64,000 bases of DNA from Brachypodius melanocephalos (taxonomy: Eukaryota > Chordata > Aves > Passeriformes > Pycnonotidae). Under the pieces are notes generated by a model. It did not search any database, was not told where the DNA came from, and saw only the letters and a program-made list of their open reading frames with translations. Both the position numbers and the translations under genes were made by a program. The stretch lies in assembly GCA_013398615.1 (NCBI GenBank), contig VZSR01001685.1:1266371-1330370 (forward strand), written 5' to 3'. How positions within the stretch are numbered: the first letter of the stretch is position 1; the number at the start of each line of letters is the position of its first letter. Below, piece by piece: positions 37,101 to 48,300 of this stretch.

Positions 37101-40100
37101 CATCACTACCCACTGCTCTTGCAAGCACAAAGTAAACTTGGGATGAAGGTCAAATCATTAATAGTCATGCCAAATGCCAAATAGTCAAGTCAAATTTGTG
37201 CAGCAGCTGCAAAGCAGCTTGAGCCAAGGCATTGTAGGAATAGCTAAAGATCACTATTGGAGCAAGCAGAATATTCCTTTTTCACTCTTCTTTTATAAAC
37301 CAAAGGATCACAGCAAAAGTCCTCAGAAAGCCCTTCATTAGTTGTACTCCTGACAGACAGAATAAGCTTGGACTTTAAGAGTCTAAAAAATCCTATGCAG
37401 AAGAATCAAAGTTCTTTATTTTAATCTTTTCTGACATTTTATCTGATAAATGATTGTTAAAAAATTGATTCTTTTGAGGTCAATCAGTGTTGCTTCTTAC
37501 CCTTCTTCTAAAGCTTCCAATAATATACTGACTTTTTACTTATTCCACTTACTAAAACACGCTGCCAAATTTATCTTTTCAAGAGAGAGGGTTTTTTTTC
37601 CTACATGTTTTGAGAAGCCAGTGCTGAGAGTTGACTATGATTTAACTTTCTGTATACAAAAAGCCATGCAACAGGATGGAGTGAACAAAGGGTGTAGCGT
37701 CCCAATAGTTAAGGTGTTGGAGTTTTAATGTGGCAGCTGAAAAATTCATACACAGAAACTGCAGTTTATTTTTCTGAAAAGAGTGAAGGGCTGATTCAGC
37801 CACGAAAGAATCTGAGAATCTCTCATTAGGGAGCCTTATATCCTTGAAACCAGAAGATTAAACCACTGTGACACTCCCTTGGGCAGAAAAGAGACAAAAT
37901 AGTGAAGCAACCCATCCAACCACCAGTGCAGCATCTTTGCCCAGAGAATGAAAATAAAGCAACTCACTACTTAAAGTTTATTGGGAAAAAAAAAAAAGTT
38001 ATTTTAAAAACAAAAAGACAAATGTAGACCATTACATAATTTGGAGTGAAAACGTCCTCTTGAGGTTTCCTGGTCCTTCCTTCAGCTGAAACAGGGCTAA
38101 ACTCAGTACTAAACTGAGCTGCTCAGGGTCTTGGTAATAAAATGCCTTGTTTAATTGAAACAAATTACAGTAGATGCAGACAAGATTAACTGTGGAAGAT
38201 CATATGCAATATAATTGAATTAATCTCTTATCCTGAAAGCATTTCTGATGGGATCAATTTGTCAGGACATTGGGTACATAGCGGAACTGCAGAAAACAGC
38301 ACCAGGATTTCTATAATTCATACTACTGTAGTAGCTATTGATCTTCTTCATGAGACATCCTAATCAAAAACATAGTACAAAAACTTAATTTCTGTCCCAC
38401 TGAGACTGACATATCTACATATAAGACACAGCAAATCAATATGGACAGATTAGGGAACAACAGCAAGACATTCTTGGCCAACATGACAGGCACAAATCAC
38501 AGCAGATAAGAGTTTGACCTGCTGACAGGTTTTTTTTAGTCATCAATACATCCTTAAGTTGTTACAAGAGATTTGAGCAAGGACAATGTTTTGCTGCTTT
38601 GTACAGGTTTGTAGAGTGCCCTTCTCACAGGCATTACAACGAGGTCATTCTTTCAAGGACTCCAGAAACCTTCAAAGAATATTAAAAAAAAGAAGAAGAA
38701 GAAAACCAGTAACAGTGTAGTGCTTATCCTAGAATCCAAATTCTTTTCCTAAGGGTATATGTGGAGCCTCTTAAATTTTATCTATTGTCCAAAATTTACC
38801 TCTTTGATAGATCTTTCTTTTCAATGCATATTTGCCCATACCAGTACAAAAAGAGCCTCCCTCCATCAGCTGGGCTAAAGTCAGGACTCACTTGAGAGGG
38901 AAGCAGGTGAGCAATAGATGGGGTGGTCACAAATTCAGAAGCTTTGAGACAACTTATCTATTTATAAGTCACGAAGTCACCCTTGAATGCCTCAGTTTTG
39001 TAATGAAGATATTGTCACTAACTGGAAAAGAGAAAAATAAAAAGTGTTCTTAGTTTTGCTCTAGCAATGCCAGGCAGTCATAGGTTTGAGGTTTCAGAAG
39101 ATCTTTCAATAGAAGTCATGCTCAGCAACTCTGCAGTTTCTGAAACACCATTCTAGTGTCTAACCACTCATGTTTTACTCACTTTACATCTTGGATTTTA
39201 GAGCGCTCATGAAAGAGAAGGGGCTGTGGGCAGTGGGCTTGTCTGAAAACCCTGGTTGAGAGTCCTATAAGAGCAAAGAATTAGTTACAAAACCTGTGTC
39301 ACCCCAGCTGAGAGACTTTCTCAGCATTCCCAGTTGCTGTAGTTTGCCTGGCTCAAATGTAGCCCAACAGCTTCATGTACAAGGCAGATGAGAGATGTAG
39401 CAAGGTACAGCAGAGGCCATATCTAGGAAATCAAGAGCCCAAAGTAGTGGGTCATTTTCTCAAGCACTATATCTAAATATAACCAATGCCAATCTCTTAA
39501 CAAAACCAACAAAAATATATATAATACACAGGTAGCAAAGTTTCTGCTTTATTCACAAATATACAAACCTCTCCTGAGGTGCTGGGTTCAGTTTAAAGTC
39601 TAACGGCATGGTCTGGAAATCATTTCTTGTAAGAAAACAAAGATAATAAATTGAAATTGTTCCAATTTGTTGAGGGAAAGAGAAGAAAGCTGGTCTTTGA
39701 ATTCTTAATAAAGTAACTGCAAAGAAATGGGAAGAATTATTCTCCATATCTGGAAAGGACAGAGCAAGTACATTTCAGTTTCAAGTAAGGAAAGAAAAGA
39801 ATGTCATAGATTTCTAAAGTTAAGAATAATACTGTTTGGAAAGTAGTTCGTGATGGCAAACTTAGTTTTCTGACACTGAAGGTCCAAGAACAGGTTAGAC
39901 ATATCAGAAGTGGGTTAGCTATAGTTAATCCTCCTTAGGAGTAGTCAAATGGATTGTAAGACTTTTCAAGGTCACCTTAGGCCTTAGAATCCTGTGAATC
40001 TGATCATTATTTTGGGTTAGTTTCAGGCATAAATTTTTGGTTACTAAAAGTTACTTTCCTACATCTGACCTAAATTCCAATTAAAATTGATCTTTGAGTA

Positions 40101-42356
40101 GTCCAAAGATATTTTCCACTGTCAATCACACATCTCAGCATGACCACAATTTTACCTTTGAGAAACATCATATCATACTGAATTCTACATTTAGTTCCTG
40201 TCCTACTTTCAAAGTTGGCACAGTGCTTGTTCCTTACAGTTCTCTCTTTCTGCAGGTTAAGGTTATATTGATTTAAATTCAAAATTTGAGGTTGAAGCAC
40301 TTTCATTACAGAACTAAAACCCATCGGTTTACCATCTCCTTTTCCTGTATTTCCAAGTAAAGTTCTTAATTTGAATTTGCCCGCAGTAATGGCATTATTT
40401 TAAAATGTTCGACAAGGAACATTTTAACAAACTGCAGTCATCACTTGCTAAAATACACTTTGTACATGCCTCTCTCCATCACATTATCAGTGGCACTCTT
40501 CTGATGAAATAATGGTGCTGATACAAACAACTCTCTTGTTTGCTTTTTTACTTTGTGATAAGAACAAGTTTGGAAAATTTTGTGAAAGCTTGACTTGAGA
40601 ACTTAAAGAAACTGAGAGTCTGCTTAGACTGAAAGTGACTGGTGGTTCCCTTGCAATATCAGGGAGCCATGTGGCTCCTCCACAGCCCCCGTTTACCATG
40701 ACCTCCAGGCTTCCTTGGGACAGACTCAGGGACTTTGAAACTACTTTGTGTTACAGGACAAGATGGGAGTGTAGAGTCTTCAGAATTCACTGTAGTTAGC
40801 TGCATCTGTAAGTTACAAGTCCTACAGTTTCCATGGGTAAGTGCAATAACCATGGTATCTCTGGAGCAAGGCAAATAATCGTGGTTCAGAGAACAAGTTT
40901 GTGCTGGTGTCACCCAGAGGAGCGGGTCTTTAAAAGTTCTTCGTGCCTGAAGCCATGACTTCGGCATGTGTTTCTGTTGGGTTCAAGGGAAGAAACAACA
41001 CTTGTTGAAAAATGGAGCCGTGGTTATTTCAGAGCTATTCAGAAATTCAAAAAACAGTTTAATATATTTTTGAGAGTTTCTTTTAAGGCTGGAGGAAATA
41101 ATCTTCTGGCTGAAAGATGCAGCATCTGAATCATTCCTTACACGAGGGAACCCCAGCTTAATCTCATCTTCACTAGAGAGTCTTAAACTACATTACAGGG
41201 AAATATAGAAATGTGCATGTTATGAAGTACTCTGAAATAGAATGTTTTCTCTTCCTGCTGTTGACCTTCTTTCACACAAATTCAGGTTTTAATTTTGCAG
41301 GAAATTAGACCCTTGAGAGATCCACTTAATTAGAAGGCATAAAATTGACTGCATTATGCTAGCATTTCTTCGTTGAGAGAAAGATTTTGTTAATTGAGAA
41401 ATGGGGAAGAAGTGTAGTAACATGTTTGACGTCAATGTATAGACCTAGAACTGGCTTAAAATCAGATATTTTTAGAAAGCCACCAGTTTTGGTTGCAATA
41501 AAAGGGTAACCTATTACCCTTAATGTAGAACTGGCATAATTTTAATAATTTAGAAAGCAAACAAATTTGATGGGCTACTATAGCAAACATTTTGGAATTA
41601 ATTTGAGAAATTCCATGGATAAAAATACGCAAGTGAAATAAGAGAAAAGGGTAGATATTGATGCTTCTTTGGAGCTTTTTTCAGAGAGAAGCTTTAAAAC
41701 CTTCTCTGCCATTGCCAACTATGTAAACAAGGGGGTTTTATGCTCTGTATTTTTACCTCTCTGCACTGTATCTAAGATCATGCTGAAGTCAATTCCTTGA
41801 GCATAAAAGCAGTAAAATAAAATTCTTAGATTAGCATGGAATATTTAGCATGAAATAAATACAAGAGGTTTTTTCAGCAAGATAAAGCAATTTTAAATCC
41901 AATTCAAAGCAAACTAATCTAAACCAATGTTTATTTTGTTTTATTTTCTGATCGGCAACCAGATGGAGAGATGTGTTTTTAAACAGGACAATCTGGTGAC
42001 AGTAGCTCTCCACAGTCACAGTGAAACAAAATCCTAATTAAAAATCCAGTTCTGTTCTAGGATGTCCACAATTACTCTTTACATAGCAGTGCATGAAGTA
42101 GTCCAGCTAAGCAGTACAGCATGGGAAAATGAAGGTAACTGTGATGGGGGGTAATGCCGATCTTATTTCCTTTTTTACAATTGTGTGAGAATGATCAGCT
42201 GAGAAGTCCAGCTGTCACCTGGCTATGGCAAAGAGCCAAACACTAGATAACACCTAGATGTGAGATATATTCCTTCACCATACCACTAGCTGAATTTGCA
42301 GTAATTTTAATTTTCCTGATTTCAGATGTTTTGGAACAGGAATTAGGAAACAACTC

Positions 42357-42392
42357 CTTTTTATTTTTTTTTCTTTTTTTCTTTTTTTTTTT
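42357..42392. repeat. T-rich low-complexity tract
   Basis: Four T runs separated by single A or C bases, about 36 bp in total. Confidence 0.9.
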
Positions 42393-44004
42393 AATTTTAC
42401 TTTAGGCTTGCATTTTCTCTCTTCTGCCCTATTTTATAGTGCTTTTTATTCTTCTTCTGCCTGAGTATCAGATGCTTCTATGTAGCTAGACAAAATTTAG
42501 AATCTGGTAGGTAATTTCAATTCAAAAGAGAAATTGGTCCTAGATACAAAAAGCAACAACATTTGGATTTCCTCCTCCTACACCTCAGAAAATTACAATA
42601 GCCTGCCTTCTGAAATATGGCAGACATCACTCTAGTGTTTTCTTGCTCAGAGCTATGAGATTCTTTTAGTCACTGTCAATCAAAAGTAATCAAGAATGAT
42701 AACTGACATATTTTGGGATGCCCTTCTGTCTTAGTGTTTTCATGTGCTACTTTTCCCAACTTGACCCACTCTTCTCTAGCAGCACCTGTCAAAGTCACAC
42801 TTTCAGGGGTTCTCTATTCCTGAGCAAATTGACATTTCTCCTTCGTTTTTTGGAAGATAAGAAGGGAGTACTCCATGGACAATTACAGCTGTATTAAGTG
42901 AAGATTGGTAGATAATCCCTCAAGCTCTGCACTGGTAAACAGTCAACTAGCTGTGGGAAATTGGATTCCTCTGTCTCTCTGGGATAACTGTTCCCATTTT
43001 GATCACAGAGTTTGGGTGCACTGCCCCAGCACATCTGATCCCATTTCCCAAGAGAAATTTGTACTTACTTCCTCAGGAGAAGTTCAGGCAGAAGCTGAAA
43101 TACTGGGGACAGTTCAAAAGCTTATGATGGTTCCCTGATGCCAATACCATACCAGTCATCCAGAGAAGGGTGAAAGTGGTCCTTGCGCCCCACCCCTACA
43201 CAGAGCAACTGGACTGTACTGATGGCAAATGAATTCTTTTGGAAAGAACAGTACACTCAGCACTGGTAGAATGAACTATCCATTGTCTTCAGGAAAACAA
43301 ACTGTGAAACAAACCCCCAGACAAAACACAGCCACCAAAACACCATCCCATGACAGATTCACATAATGACTGCACTGACACTTCCTGCAGACTCCCCGTG
43401 GGACAGAGGCTGTGGAAAGCAGCATTGCACTCACTCACTGCACAGCCAAACTGAGTGGAAGAGAAGTGCCCAGCAGCTTTGCAGAAGCCAGAGCCATGCA
43501 GGTAGTACTAGAGTGGGATGGAAGGGGAAAGTGGCCTACAGGCCATATCTGTAACTAATCCTGAATGGCAACCACAATACTGTGTGGGAATGAATAAAAC
43601 AATGGAAAACAGAAAAGGGTGGAAGCATCAGAATAAACACATCAGGCCAGCTGAGGTGTGTCAGTGGGTAGCTCATCAGAGACACTGAAGACCAGTGTGA
43701 GTTCAACATGCCAGTGCACCCATCCCAAACAAAAAAAACTACAGGAAAAAAGAAGAGCAGAGGTGTATTGTGTCTGACCAAGGCAGACTTGATTTTTCCC
43801 CTAGCAGCCCTCAGAGTGCTGTGCTTTGCAGGGTGTTGATAACACACCAGTGCTTTGGCTACCGCGGAGCAGCACCATCCCTCTGACATTCCATCCTCCC
43901 ATCAAGGGGCTGGGGGTGGGCAAGGTCCTGGGAGGGAACACAGCCAGGCCAGCTGACCCAAATTAACCAAAGGGACATTCCATGCCACATGATGTCAGCC
44001 CAGG

Positions 44005-44012
44005 TATAAAAG
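44005..44012 (+). promoter_or_regulatory. LTR TATA box (tataaaag)
   Basis: A consensus TATA box at the expected U3 position of the LTR, about 240 bp after its start and about 190 bp before the polyadenylation signal. It would place a start site near 44035. Activity is not known. Confidence 0.7.
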
Positions 44013-44197
44013 CTAAGGGAGGGAAGAGGAATGGGGGTGCATTTTTTATTCTTCAATGTTTGCCTTTCAGAGCAACCACTACAAGTGCTGAGGCCCTACC
44101 TCCCAGGAAGCGTCCAAAAGTCACTCACTGGTGGCAGTAGAGATGAACTTTTCACTTATGCATGCACAAACTTTTGCTTGTTTCTTTCTTCAGCTTT

Positions 44198-44203
44198 AAT
44201 AAA
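44198..44203 (+). terminator. LTR polyadenylation signal AATAAA
   Basis: A canonical hexamer followed by a T-rich/GT-containing stretch (about 44227-44260), in the position expected at the end of R in this LTR family. Confidence 0.7.
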
Positions 44204-44319
44204 TTGCCTTATCTCAGCCCACTGCTTGTTTTCCATCTTATTCTCTCTCCTGTCCTACTGGGATGGGGAATAACAGAGCAGCTTAGAGGGCACCCAGCCA
44301 AGGTGAAACCACTGCAACA

Positions 44320-44584
44320 GGGAGACTCAGTGTTCCAAGCGGAACAGTGCAGCCAGCATGCACTTATTGGAGGGAAACACTGGCTTCTTGGCCTTCTGAA
44401 GTTCTCTGAGTGTACCAAGTAGGCATGTGGATAAAAGAAATCAAGAAGACTCCTTCTAAGTGATTTTTAAAAATACTTCCATCATCAAATAAAACAATTG
44501 CCACAGAAATGGAGGGGGAAAAGTATTTTGCAGTTTAATATGAATCAAAAGGCTTAATGAACACTTTTCAGGATCAAGAGGAGT
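44320..44584. other. Short spacer between LTR and old CR1
   Basis: No recognisable element. The first 90 bp is GC-moderate and the rest AT-rich. Confidence 0.5.
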
Positions 44585-45390
44585 CAGCTGTCAAGTTCCC
44601 CAGGGAATTATGCTGGTTACAGATTCATTCAGCTTCTTTACCAATGATCTGAGGAAACTGCTGTACTGTGAAACCTGCAAGCCTGAAGCCAATTCCACTC
44701 TTCGAGGTGGCCCAAAGCCAAGTCATTGGCCCAGAATGCCAAAAATTCTTGACAAACTTTCTCAGTGGGTAAAAAGGTGGCAGATGAGCTAACAGAAAAA
44801 GGTGCAACAAGGAAAAACTACACTAAATCTTGCATACATGGTGCTGCATTCATAAAAACTCAGTGATAATTTAGGAGGGTTTTAGATTTATCACTTGCTG
44901 TTCTCCGAAATCATTGTACAGGAGTAACCTAAAAAAGCCAATAAAATATTGGACATCAACAGAAAGGTGTTCAGTGCCATTCTAAGAAATTTTGGCCATG
45001 TCCAGATTGGAAACTGCTATGCCTAGTTCTGGTTTCTGCATCTGAGGAAGGAGATGGAACTAGAGGAGGGCAGCTAGACAATCAAGGGGCTGGAGAGCTG
45101 CCTTATGAGAAGAGATGTGAAAAGCTGAGAGTCTTCAGTATGGGGCTAAAGAGGTCTTAAGGAATCATGAGGGCAGTGGAAGATCTGAAGATAAAACTGT
45201 TATTCACAAAATCCTGCAATTAGAGAACTAGGAAGTGTTTGTTGGAACACTAATAGGGAGCTTACTGAAAACAAGTAAAATACTTCTTCACCTAAAGAGC
45301 GTTAAACTTAGGAAGACATGGAAAGGAAATTATATCATCACACATGAAAAAAAGAGATAGACTGATTCATGGACCACAATACCAGACTAA
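44585..45390 (+). mobile_element. Ancient divergent CR1-clade LINE relic, plus strand
   Basis: This differs from the other CR1 copies and looks older. It starts in reverse transcriptase: 'aagttccccagggaattat' (about 44593, from SGVPQG), then a readable FFTNDLRK (44636-44659) and KLSQWVKRWQM (44755-44787), the last a common CR1/L2-clade motif (family pattern D-K-L-S-x-W-x-x-x-W-Q-M). Further along, 'aaaaaagccaataaaatatt' (about 44931), 'aggggctggagagctgcctt' (about 45086) and 'agaagagatgtgaaaagctg' (about 45109) correspond to the ORF2 C-terminal region. Homology fades by about 45390. It is probably one of the older amniote CR1 subfamilies; I cannot say which. Confidence 0.75.
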
Positions 45391-48300
45391 ATTAAGTGAG
45401 GTTTGGGATGTAGCTTCTAACATACCTGATTTAATGATTGGGAGCATGGAGTGAATAAAAGGGCAGTGAATGCTAAATATGACAACCTGAGTCTGCCTTG
45501 TGCTGTCCAAAGTAAAAACAATATAAGATATAACCAATCTTTTAGTGTCTTAAAGGCAGATTCCACAGTATTAATCAATCAATAGAAGAGATACGTGTCA
45601 AAAGTTGTAATACAAACTCCTCCACCCCATGCCACTCCTTTTCTCCATTAACTCTTTAGTGACATCTGCCTCCATTTTCACGCTGGTTATACATGTTCTG
45701 AAATGCATTCTTGACTACTTTAAGGGATGGTAGATTTTGATCTACTTCTAATAAGAAGGGAAATAAAAACATCTTTAAAAGACACTCAAATAACTGACAA
45801 TAGCACTAAATAAGGTTGTCAATCCATCTTAACCCAGAAACAGATGTTAGTAGGAGTTAGCACTTACTCAACTCCAAATTGTCAGGAAATGTTTAGTTGT
45901 GCCACACTGTACTGAAGCTGACAAAATTTGAAGATTTCATTCCCGGAGGAGATGTCAGCAAAGAGGAAAGAAACGGGAGCTCTTAGAATCCCAAACACAG
46001 AACCAGAAACACAGAATTTGCAAATTCAGTCTCTTCCACACTAGTCTGAAACCTCATATACACACCATTTCAACTCTGCCCATCACTTCAGGAATGTTTA
46101 AAATAGTTTTCTTATAGTAAGTAAAGAAGGAGAACACATGGGATGAGGTGAGAAATGTAGAACTTTGAGACTATAATGAGACTGCAGGGTACAGCCACGT
46201 TGATGTTTGATGCTCTTTTGAGATTTACCGTGTGTCAGATACGAGAGTTCACAGGACCTCTGAAATGAGTAGTTTTCACCCATATATACCCCTAATTCTC
46301 TGTAGGAAGTCTACAAAACCATCACATACATGAAAATTGGAAGTGTCAGGGAACACAGGTACTCCAGAGGCCACCAAGGCTGCTGCACACAAGCACAGGT
46401 CTTTCAGTGGAGAGAAAAAGAGAAATGGTTGGTTGTATACACCCTTCCAAACCATAACATGACACACACAGTAGCAATAGAAACTTAAGTGTTGTAGCTC
46501 CCTTTTCATTTCCCCTAATTAATAGAATTCTCTTACTTTTGACATCTTCATTTTGTCAGAGTGAAAAAACAGAGATTCATACTAACTGGTTATGATTTTG
46601 GACTGCCTAAATGACATTGCAGCTTTAAGCATGTACTGTCTGCTCTCAATATGCAAATCTCTTTCGATTAAAAGTAACTAAGTTCAGCAGAGAAGCCTGA
46701 ATATCAGTGAAAAATTGTGGAATTCAGCCTCTTGTATCAAGCAAGTCTGCTTTTTAAATGCTTTTATGTGTTGTTTAACAAGATTTAGTTATCCATTGTT
46801 AGACACAATGTTTAATTATTCTAAAATTTAAACGAATTAAAATTGCTACATAATATTTTTACATAAATAGACAGCAGCACAGTCTCAACATACTTTTTAA
46901 AAAATTCATGTTCAACACATATTTTCAGTTTAAGCCCTTTTTTTGTATGTAACACTCAGCTTCAATGCCAGGGGAAAAAATAATAAGAGCTTCAGGTCAG
47001 AGAATGAAAAACTGTTTTAAACTTCCCATCTTTATATTTTAATTTTGCTACAAGCATTCTTGATTCAAGAAATGGGGGGGGTTGTCCCTCTTCTCGTCTT
47101 TTTCATGCCCAAAATTAATTTTTAAAATTTAACGGGTAGGACCTGTAGGTGGACCCGTAAATATTTTTTCCACACACTGTAGATGTTATAAGGCATTACC
47201 AGAATTTTGATCTTCTAATCTGTGTGAGCAAATCAAATGACTTCTGATAAGAAAATAATGAATTTCACCGCGAGGGGGTGCTGATGGCAAAACAACAGAA
47301 CCCTTTTCCCTGATACCAGTGTCCTCGTCTGATTTTCTGTGCGAAAACTTCAGACCCAAATAAAAATTTCATCCCAAAACATGACAGGCCAGACATGTTT
47401 GGTCAAATTTGGTCAGCGAAATCCTGAATAAAATTTTAAAAAAATTGAAATATTCTATACATTTACATTTAGGAGAACAAGGATGCTATGTAGATAATGG
47501 CACAGAAATTTCCAAAGTGCTGATTTACTGTAATGCACTTAGCACTGTTTCTCATAAATTCACATTTACATTTATGTAGTCAACTTAAAAATAAAGGTCT
47601 TTTATTAGTTCTAGGCTCTTGGTGAGTAGGACGTACAGAGGAGGGAGAAAAATGCAGAGAGTTTGGGGGGGAAATAAAATAGAGCTTTATTTCTCCCAGC
47701 AATTTTCGTTTTGGAAGCTCTTTAATACTAAAATTAGGTCAAAACCTAAACTGGTGTAACTGAAGAAGACAAAGTTAAGATATTTTTTTACTGTTAACAT
47801 AAAAACTCATCCACAAAAATCAAATTGAAAAACAACTATCAAATATCTAAATAATCCCTGTCTAATCACTAGTGTGGTTTTATAGCTTGTACATTAGTGT
47901 GGAGTTCAGAAAAAGATAAATATTTCAAAATACAATTTCTTATGAAAAAGGCCAAGATTTTTTTTTCTGGTTTTACCATTAGGATCTTTTTCTTGACATT
48001 AAAAAAAAAAATTAATCTATGTCTTAATTATCCTAGAGTCACTTATCTTTGCAGCTAGAATGCTCTTTTCACTTGGATTTTATAGTCTGTGGAACCACTG
48101 ACTTGACAGTGGAACTAGCAAGTCCTCATGATTTGGCCAGTTTACATGGCTTCTTTAAAAGAGGAGAGAAAAATAAAATTCTAACTGTGAACTTGTGCTT
48201 CCACCCAGCAAACATGGGAACTGTCCATTGAACTTGAACAAGCACCACATGATACTGTGAAAGCAGGGCTCAGAGCTGAGCTGTGGATTGGCTCTCTGGC

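Larger units (their letters stand above)
31263..43763. other. Unique AT-rich DNA, no gene seen
   Basis: Twelve kilobases with no recognised gene or interspersed repeat. Simple tracts lie at 33995-34010 (A), 34116-34130 (T), 37984-37997 (A), 38683-38706 (A/AAG) and 42357-42392 (T). The last part (about 43140-43763) is richer in G+C and could be an older repeat that I cannot name. Open frames are all at most 109 codons and lack recognisable domains. Confidence 0.5.
43764..44319 (+). mobile_element. Solo LTR, avian ERVL-type, plus strand
   Basis: A 556-bp sequence with the layout of the widespread avian ERVL long terminal repeat. It begins TGTATTGTGTCTGAC and ends near 'gtgaaaccactgcaaca', giving TG...CA ends. 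Blocks recalled from the family include 'gtgttgataacacaccagtg' (about 43831), 'aggggctgggggtg' (about 43905), 'cagctgacccaaattaacc' (about 43950), 'gggacattccatgccacat' (about 43972), a TATA box (44005), 'tgctgaggccctacctccc' (about 44086), AATAAA (44198) and 'ttgccttatctcagcccac' (about 44204). No internal retroviral genes or second LTR flank it, so it is a solo LTR left after recombination. No perfect target-site duplication is visible, consistent with age. Confidence 0.88.

Noticed and set aside
43536..43889. Minus-strand 117-codon frame
   Set aside because: It crosses the start of the ERVL-type LTR on the opposite strand and shows no family resemblance.
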